Source: Amycolatopsis tolypomycina (lineage in GTDB: Bacteria > Actinomycetota > Actinomycetes > Mycobacteriales > Pseudonocardiaceae). Taken from it: a DNA stretch of 64,000 bases. Both the position numbers and the translations under genes were made by a program. Positions 62,371-64,000 of this stretch are shown here, one piece after another. Within the stretch, counting starts at the first letter, position 1; every line of letters begins with the position of its first letter. The stretch lies in contig NZ_FNSO01000002.1 in assembly GCF_900105945.1 (NCBI RefSeq), positions 62,001-126,000 on the forward strand. The letters run 5' to 3'. The notes beneath the pieces were generated by a model, which was not told the origin of the DNA, made no database searches, and saw nothing but the letters and a program-made list of their open reading frames with translations.

Positions 62371-64000
62371 ATGTTCCGCCCCGCCCGACTGGCCGCCGCG
62401 CTGGCCATGGCCCTGACCGGACTCGCGGTGCCCGCCGCGCACGCCGAGTCCCCACCGCAGTGGCAACGGCTCGCCCCGCCGCTGTCCACGCCGTGGACGA
62501 ACGACGTCTCCCCCGCCAACGCCCTCCCCGACTACCCGAGACCGCAGCTGACCCGCGCGAAGTGGCAGAACCTCAACGGTGTCTGGGAGTTCTCCTCGGC
62601 GAAGCCCGGGGAAGCCGCCCCGATCGGCAAGACGCTCGGCGAGCGCATCCTCGTGCCGTACCCGGTCGAGTCCGCGCTGTCCGGGATCATGCGCCACGAG
62701 ACGAACATGTGGTACCGCCGCACGTTCCAGCTGCCGCGCGACTGGCGCGGCCAGCGGATCCTGCTGCACTTCCAGGCCGTCGACTACGACACGACGGTGC
62801 TCGTCAACGGCAAGACCGTCTCCCGCCACACCGGCGGCTACGACGCGTGGTCCGTCGACGTCACCGACGCCCTGACCACCGCGCGCGACCAGGAGTTGAT
62901 CGTCGGCGTCGCCGACCCGAACGACACCGGCGGACAGCCGCTCGGCAAGCAGCGCAAACCCGGGGACGGCATCTTCTACACGCCGTCGTCGGGCATCTGG
63001 CAGACCGTGTGGCTGGAGCCGGTGGCGCCCGCGCGCATCGACCGCCTTGACCTCACGCCGGACCTCGGTTCGGTGACGGTGAACGCGGTCGTCGGCGGGC
63101 CGGCGCGGCAGCGCGTCGAAGCCGTCGCCTACGACCGCGGCCGCGTGGTCGGCCGCGTGACGGGTGACGCGAACAAGCCGTTGAAGCTCAAGGTGGACCG
63201 GCCGCACCTGTGGTCACCGGACGACCCGTTCCTCTACGACCTGCGGGTGAAGCTCGTCCCGTCGGGTGACGAGGTCGGCTCGTACTTCGGCCTGCGCACG
63301 GTCGGCCTCGGCAAGACCGCCGACGGCAAGCAGCGGATGCTGCTCAACGGCAAGTTCGTCATGCAGGTCGGCCCGCTCGACCAGGGCTTCTGGCCGGACG
63401 GCATCTACACCGCGCCGACCGACGCGGCGCTGAAGTTCGACCTGGAGCAGGAGAAGGCGCTCGGCTTCAACATGGTGCGCAAGCACATCAAGGTCGAGCC
63501 GGACCGCTGGTACTACCACGCCGACAAGCTCGGGTTGCTGGTGTGGCAGGACATGCCGTCGATGAAGGACGACATCGAGCCGCCCGCCGCCGCGCGCGTC
63601 ACGTTCGAGTCCGAGATGAAGCGGATGATCGACCAGCACCGCAGCTTCCCCTCGATCGTGAGCTGGGTGCCGTTCAACGAAGGCTGGGGCGACTACGAGG
63701 TCGGCCGCATCGCCGACCTGGTCAAGTCCTGGGACCCGACGCGGCTGGTGAACGCCGAATCCGGCGTCAACTGCTGCCGGTCGGAACCGGACAGCGGCCG
63801 CGGTGACATCTACGACGACCACAGCTACACCGGTCCGGGCACGCCCATGCAGACCGGCACCCGCGCGGCGGTCGACGGCGAGTACGGCGGCCTCGGCCTC
63901 AAGGTGGCCGGCCACGAGTTCGACCCGGCGGGCAGCTTCGCCTACGAGATGGAGCCCGACAGCGCGACGCTGACCCGGCGCTACGGCGAGCTGCAGCAGC
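62371..64000 (+). CDS. Secreted glycoside hydrolase family 2 enzyme (3' end beyond the window)
   Basis: The first 543 residues are visible; no stop is reached. A signal peptide (LAAALAMALTGLAVPAAHA) is followed by the GH2 sugar-binding domain (LNGVWEFSSAKPGE, MWYRRTFQLPRDW, DYDTTVLVNGKTVSRHTGGYDAW), the immunoglobulin-like domain and the TIM barrel, with the acid/base E437 in FNEGWGDYE. Beta-galactosidase, -mannosidase or -glucuronidase activity is possible. ATG at 62371 has CAGGAGGT. It ends the sugar operon as seen and probably supplies sugar to the transporter. Confidence 0.9.
   Translation, partial: MFRPARLAAALAMALTGLAVPAAHAESPPQWQRLAPPLSTPWTNDVSPANALPDYPRPQLTRAKWQNLNGVWEFSSAKPGEAAPIGKTLGERILVPYPVESALSGIMRHETNMWYRRTFQLPRDWRGQRILLHFQAVDYDTTVLVNGKTVSRHTGGYDAWSVDVTDALTTARDQELIVGVADPNDTGGQPLGKQRKPGDGIFYTPSSGIWQTVWLEPVAPARIDRLDLTPDLGSVTVNAVVGGPARQRVEAVAYDRGRVVGRVTGDANKPLKLKVDRPHLWSPDDPFLYDLRVKLVPSGDEVGSYFGLRTVGLGKTADGKQRMLLNGKFVMQVGPLDQGFWPDGIYTAPTDAALKFDLEQEKALGFNMVRKHIKVEPDRWYYHADKLGLLVWQDMPSMKDDIEPPAAARVTFESEMKRMIDQHRSFPSIVSWVPFNEGWGDYEVGRIADLVKSWDPTRLVNAESGVNCCRSEPDSGRGDIYDDHSYTGPGTPMQTGTRAAVDGEYGGLGLKVAGHEFDPAGSFAYEMEPDSATLTRRYGELQQ

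Overview
The window is very GC-rich, uses many GTG starts, has SD-led and apparently leaderless genes, and carries a geosmin synthase, snapalysin, a streptogrisin-type protease, CGNR and LAL regulators and many secreted proteins. This points to a soil actinomycete, most likely of the Pseudonocardiales (Amycolatopsis-like). That placement is inferred from gene content and style, not from a database search. No rRNA, tRNA or CRISPR array was seen.

Layout. 0-4 kb: an IS5-type insertion sequence sits inside a long hairpin repeat, followed by a MarR/EamA divergent pair and a secreted GH64 beta-1,3-glucanase. 4-12 kb: a 21-bp tandem repeat, a membrane-anchored lipase, a three-gene ABC-2 operon, a methyltransferase, a non-canonical DHPS homologue (FolP2 type), a rhomboid and a YceI pair. 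12-21 kb: a LAL regulator, hydrolase, proteases, a TetR gene facing an epoxide hydrolase fused to a TIGR03086-like domain, then about 0.9 kb of repeats with no convincing large gene. 21-31 kb: TetR, a Glu/Leu/Phe/Val dehydrogenase, a frameshifted LLM oxidoreductase, a KstD-like steroid dehydrogenase behind a KstR-type box, P450, SDR, GH4 and PfkB kinase. 31-40 kb: secreted sugar dehydrogenase, dehalogenase-like hydrolase facing a CGNR regulator, SDR, SCO6745-like protein, and a decayed Asp/Asn-tRNA synthetase paralogue that still has a T-box leader; then P450 and SDR. 40-48 kb: a secreted multidomain lectin, methyltransferase, S1 protease, geosmin synthase, glutaredoxin and methyltransferase. 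48-54 kb: TetR with a DrrC-like UvrA-family ATPase, siderophore-interacting protein and APH-type kinase; SDR/HxlR pair. 54-64 kb: snapalysin, an orphan AAA ATPase, and a LacI-controlled CUT2-type sugar ABC operon ending in a secreted GH2 enzyme cut by the window edge.

How the genes work together. The clearest functional units are: the LacI/ABC/GH2 glycoside-uptake locus; the TetR/UvrA-like/SIP/APH locus, which looks like drug response or self-protection; the ABC-2 export operon with its LolA/RseB-like partner; and several divergent regulator-target pairs with visible inverted-repeat operators (MarR/EamA, TetR/epoxide hydrolase, CGNR/hydrolase, HxlR/SDR, LacI/ABC). The most unusual items are the T-box attached to a dying synthetase gene, the IS trapped in a repeated hairpin, the nine-unit 28/29-bp array at 20.3 kb, and the nested inverted repeats at 9.3 kb.
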